Source of the DNA: HXMU1420-2 sp034670145
Lineage (GTDB): Bacteria > Pseudomonadota > Alphaproteobacteria > Rhodobacterales > Rhodobacteraceae
Direction: 5' to 3'
NCBI GenBank assembly: GCA_034670145.1
Contig: JAXMOA010000013.1
Location: 1-64,000 of the forward strand
Length of the DNA stretch: 64,000 bases
The notes beneath the pieces were generated by a model that had not been told where the DNA came from, did no database searches, and worked only from the letters and a program-made list of their open reading frames with translations. Below, one piece after another: positions 62,083 to 64,000 of this stretch (position 1 is the first letter of the stretch; each line of letters opens with the position of its first letter). Both the position numbers and the translations under genes were made by a program.

Positions 62083-63249
62083 TCATCGGCCGACGCCCCG
62101 CAGGTAGTCGCCGATTTCGCCCTGTGGCCGGGTGCGGGTGAAGGCGAGCAACATGCCCAGCGCGATCCCGCCCGCAATCAGCGAAGAACCACCGTAGCTG
62201 ACGAATGGCAGGGTCATGCCCTTGGCGGGCAGGAGCCGCACGGCCACGCCCATGTTGATCATCGCCTGCACGCCGAACATGGCGGCGAGCCCGGTGCCCG
62301 CCAGGCGGATGAACGGGTCACGTTCGCGCATGAGGCGGAGCAGAGAGCGGACAACGATCGAGCAATAGAGGCCGATGATGATCAGGACCAGGATCAGGCC
62401 GTATTCCTCGGCTGCGACGGCGATGATGAAATCGGTATGGGCATCGGGCAGTGACCATTTCACCTGCCCCTCGCCCACGCCAACGCCGAAGAGCCCGCCT
62501 TCGCGGATGGCGTTGGAGGCGTAGCCCAGCTGCGTGGTCGGGTCGACCTCGGCAGATAGAAAGCCGTCGATGCGGCGGGCGAAATGTTGCGAGCTGGAAT
62601 AGGCCAGCACGCCGCTGAGGACGGCGGCTCCGGCGATTCCGACCAGCAGGGTCATGGGGGCGCCAGCGACGAAATACATCACGCCCCAACCGAACAGGAT
62701 CAGGCAAGCCTGGCCAAAGTCGGGCTGCATCACCAGCATGGACGCGATCAGAACCGTCAGCATGAAGGACCAGAGCCGTCCCGGCGGTCCGTTCACCTGC
62801 TGTCCTGCCGCAAGCAGCCAGGCCGCGACGACGACGAAGCCGGGCTTCAGAAACTCGGACGGTTGAAAGGAGGCAAAACCCAGCGAGTACCACCGCACCG
62901 CGCCTTTGCCAAAATCCGTGCCAAGGAATGGCAGCAGGGACAATGCGATGAAGGACAGCACAAAGCCCAACACCGCCAGGCGGCGCACAAGGGTTGGGGA
63001 CATCAGCGATGTGATCAGCATGGCGAAGAGCGCGGCGCCGCCAAAGACGGCCTGTCGCTGGACATAGTGAAACGGGTCAAACCCGTTGCGCGCAGCCAAG
63101 GGCGGCGACGCCGCAAGGCCCAGAAGCAGGCCAACGGCAAACAGGATCATCACGCAGGACATCGACCATTTGTCGATGGTGCGCCACCATTTGGGTACAA
63201 TAGGCTCGCCGTCCCCGCTTGGGACCGCGCCATAAACCATTTCTGTCAT
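62083..63249 (-). CDS. ftsW: Lipid II polymerase/division protein FtsW
   Basis: 388 residues with about ten membrane spans, SEDS family. SLGFASFQPSEFLKPGFVVV, VMQPDFGQA, LPDAHTDFIIAVAAEEYGL and LPFVSYGGSSLIAGGIALGM are the SEDS motifs, including the catalytic-site Asp. FtsW polymerises glycan at the septum with FtsI. It starts after a GST gene that lies between it and whatever precedes the cluster, so murD/mraY are not adjacent here. Confidence 0.96.
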   Translation of the reverse strand: MTEMVYGAVPSGDGEPIVPKWWRTIDKWSMSCVMILFAVGLLLGLAASPPLAARNGFDPFHYVQRQAVFGGAALFAMLITSLMSPTLVRRLAVLGFVLSFIALSLLPFLGTDFGKGAVRWYSLGFASFQPSEFLKPGFVVVAAWLLAAGQQVNGPPGRLWSFMLTVLIASMLVMQPDFGQACLILFGWGVMYFVAGAPMTLLVGIAGAAVLSGVLAYSSSQHFARRIDGFLSAEVDPTTQLGYASNAIREGGLFGVGVGEGQVKWSLPDAHTDFIIAVAAEEYGLILVLIIIGLYCSIVVRSLLRLMRERDPFIRLAGTGLAAMFGVQAMINMGVAVRLLPAKGMTLPFVSYGGSSLIAGGIALGMLLAFTRTRPQGEIGDYLRGVGR

Positions 63250-63364
63250 GAGCCTCGCCGCTCGCTGCCTCGATTGCGCCCCTTTGCGGGGTCTGGGGGC
63301 AAGTCTAGCGCGAAATGGGGGCGCAGGCCAGAGGTTTTGCGGTGGGCGGCCTTGATTGCGGGGT

Positions 63365-64000
63365 CTAGGCGGATGGGTCCGGATCAGATTTCAGGGAAGC
63401 TGCGGATTGGTTGAAGAGGACATTATTATTGTCGGCGCGGTGCTGTCCGCGGTTCTGGCGGTCTTTCCAGAGGTTTATGGCGGATTGGACGGCGGGGCGC
63501 TGTTTGATCCGGGCGCGCCAGGCGGCGACATTGGGAAAGGCATCAAGCGAGGCGCCCAGGGGTTTGGCGATAAACGCCCAGGGAAAGGCGAGCATATCGG
63601 CGATGGAATAGGTGTCGAGGATATAGTCGCGGCCCTGAAGGCGGTCCTCCAGCACGCCAAGGTTGCGGTCGTATTCCCCGAGGTAGCGTTTGAAGCCATA
63701 GGGCTGGTCAGCTTTGGGGGCGTAGTTGCGGAAATGGCTGAGCTGCCCGCCCATTGGCCCTTGATTACCGACCTGCCAGAACAGCCATTCGTTCAGCTCC
63801 TTGCGGGCGCGGCGGTCTGTTTCAGGCGGGGCGAAGCGGCCGGATTTGTCAGCGAGATAGAGCAGGATTGCGCCACTTTCGAAAACGGCCATCGGGTCGG
63901 GGCCGTAGGAGGCTGGCGGGCTGTGGTCGAGGATGGCGGGCATCTTGGCGTTCGGGCTGAGGGCGCGGAAGGCCGGGGCGAACTGATCGCCGGCTGAGAG
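63365..64000 (-). CDS. Glutathione S-transferase-like protein (partial, runs off the right edge)
   Basis: The visible 211 residues lack the N-terminus. The frame is open to base 64000 and reads GDQFAPAFRALSPNAKMPAILD before FESGAILLYLADKSGRFAPPE, the thioredoxin-like half of GSTs of the YfcG/YghU type, then a helical half with the DMLAFPWAFI block. The substrate is unknown; it uses glutathione for conjugation or disulfide exchange. Same strand as ftsW, 115 bases upstream. Confidence 0.85.
   Translation of the reverse strand, partial: LSAGDQFAPAFRALSPNAKMPAILDHSPPASYGPDPMAVFESGAILLYLADKSGRFAPPETDRRARKELNEWLFWQVGNQGPMGGQLSHFRNYAPKADQPYGFKRYLGEYDRNLGVLEDRLQGRDYILDTYSIADMLAFPWAFIAKPLGASLDAFPNVAAWRARIKQRPAVQSAINLWKDRQNRGQHRADNNNVLFNQSAASLKSDPDPSA

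Noticed and set aside
1..64000. CRISPR array, riboswitch or rRNA
   Set aside because: No regularly spaced repeats, no B12 or glycine-type aptamer recognisable before cobS or glyA, and no rRNA sequence seen.

Overview
The window looks like a chromosomal segment of a marine alphaproteobacterium of the order Rhodobacterales (Roseobacter group). The evidence is combined: a GC-rich chromosome, a division and cell-wall cluster with two DUF2484 genes beside murC, aerobic cobaltochelatase genes cobS and cobT, a bacterial NDUFS4-type complex I subunit, a urt urea transporter beside a full urease cluster, and a glycine-betaine/TMAO-type ABC importer. The genus is not resolved.

Layout. 1-2.8 kb: an accessory region of lower GC holding an IS5-family end that truncates a papain-like hydrolase gene, a gene of unknown function with an in-frame TGA near its 5' end, a small membrane protein, and a tRNA-Arg(TCT) at the border. 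2.8-7.6 kb: GNAT acetyltransferase, NDUFS4-like subunit, ChaC, uvrB and a small lipoprotein. 7.6-11.6 kb: a four-gene minus-strand operon with a circularly permuted ATP-grasp protein, an alpha-E protein, a transglutaminase-like protein and the proteasome-related peptidase Anbu. 11.9-24.1 kb: divergent urea uptake (urtABCDE, minus strand) and urease (ureD-A-orf56-B-C-DUF1127-E-F-G, plus strand). 24.4-31.7 kb: nadK, glyA, a universal stress protein, a Hint-domain protein coupled to a kinase-like protein, a hydratase-like enzyme and an EamA transporter. 31.8-35.5 kb: a quaternary-amine type ABC importer with likely operators upstream. 35.9-47 kb: a stand-alone Lrp ligand-binding domain, hisB, an NTF2-like protein, cobS and cobT separated by two paralogous secreted proteins, a DMT transporter, aminopeptidase P, a DUF427 protein and a ClC chloride channel. 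47-64 kb: recN, bamD, lpxC, ftsZ, ftsA, ftsQ, ddl, murB, an inserted Ala-rich gene, two DUF2484 genes, murC, murG, ftsW and a partial GST gene, all on the minus strand.

How the parts work together. UrtA-E should import urea, which urease hydrolyses to ammonia; UreDEFG load nickel, and a 56-residue His-containing membrane peptide sits between ureA and ureB. The Anbu operon joins a peptidase to a predicted ATP-dependent ligase and a transglutaminase-fold protein, a widespread set whose substrate is not established. The right-hand 17 kb makes the peptidoglycan precursor and the divisome.

Most worth a second look: the Anbu operon; the Ala-rich gene and its adjoining 21-bp perfect inverted repeat inside the division cluster; the secreted paralogues between cobS and cobT; the shared ATGTCC/GGACAT palindromes in front of two unrelated genes; GntR-type operators before the betaine/TMAO-type importer; and the in-frame TGA gene in the left accessory region. 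Function calls rest on recognising families and motifs by eye; no database search was run.
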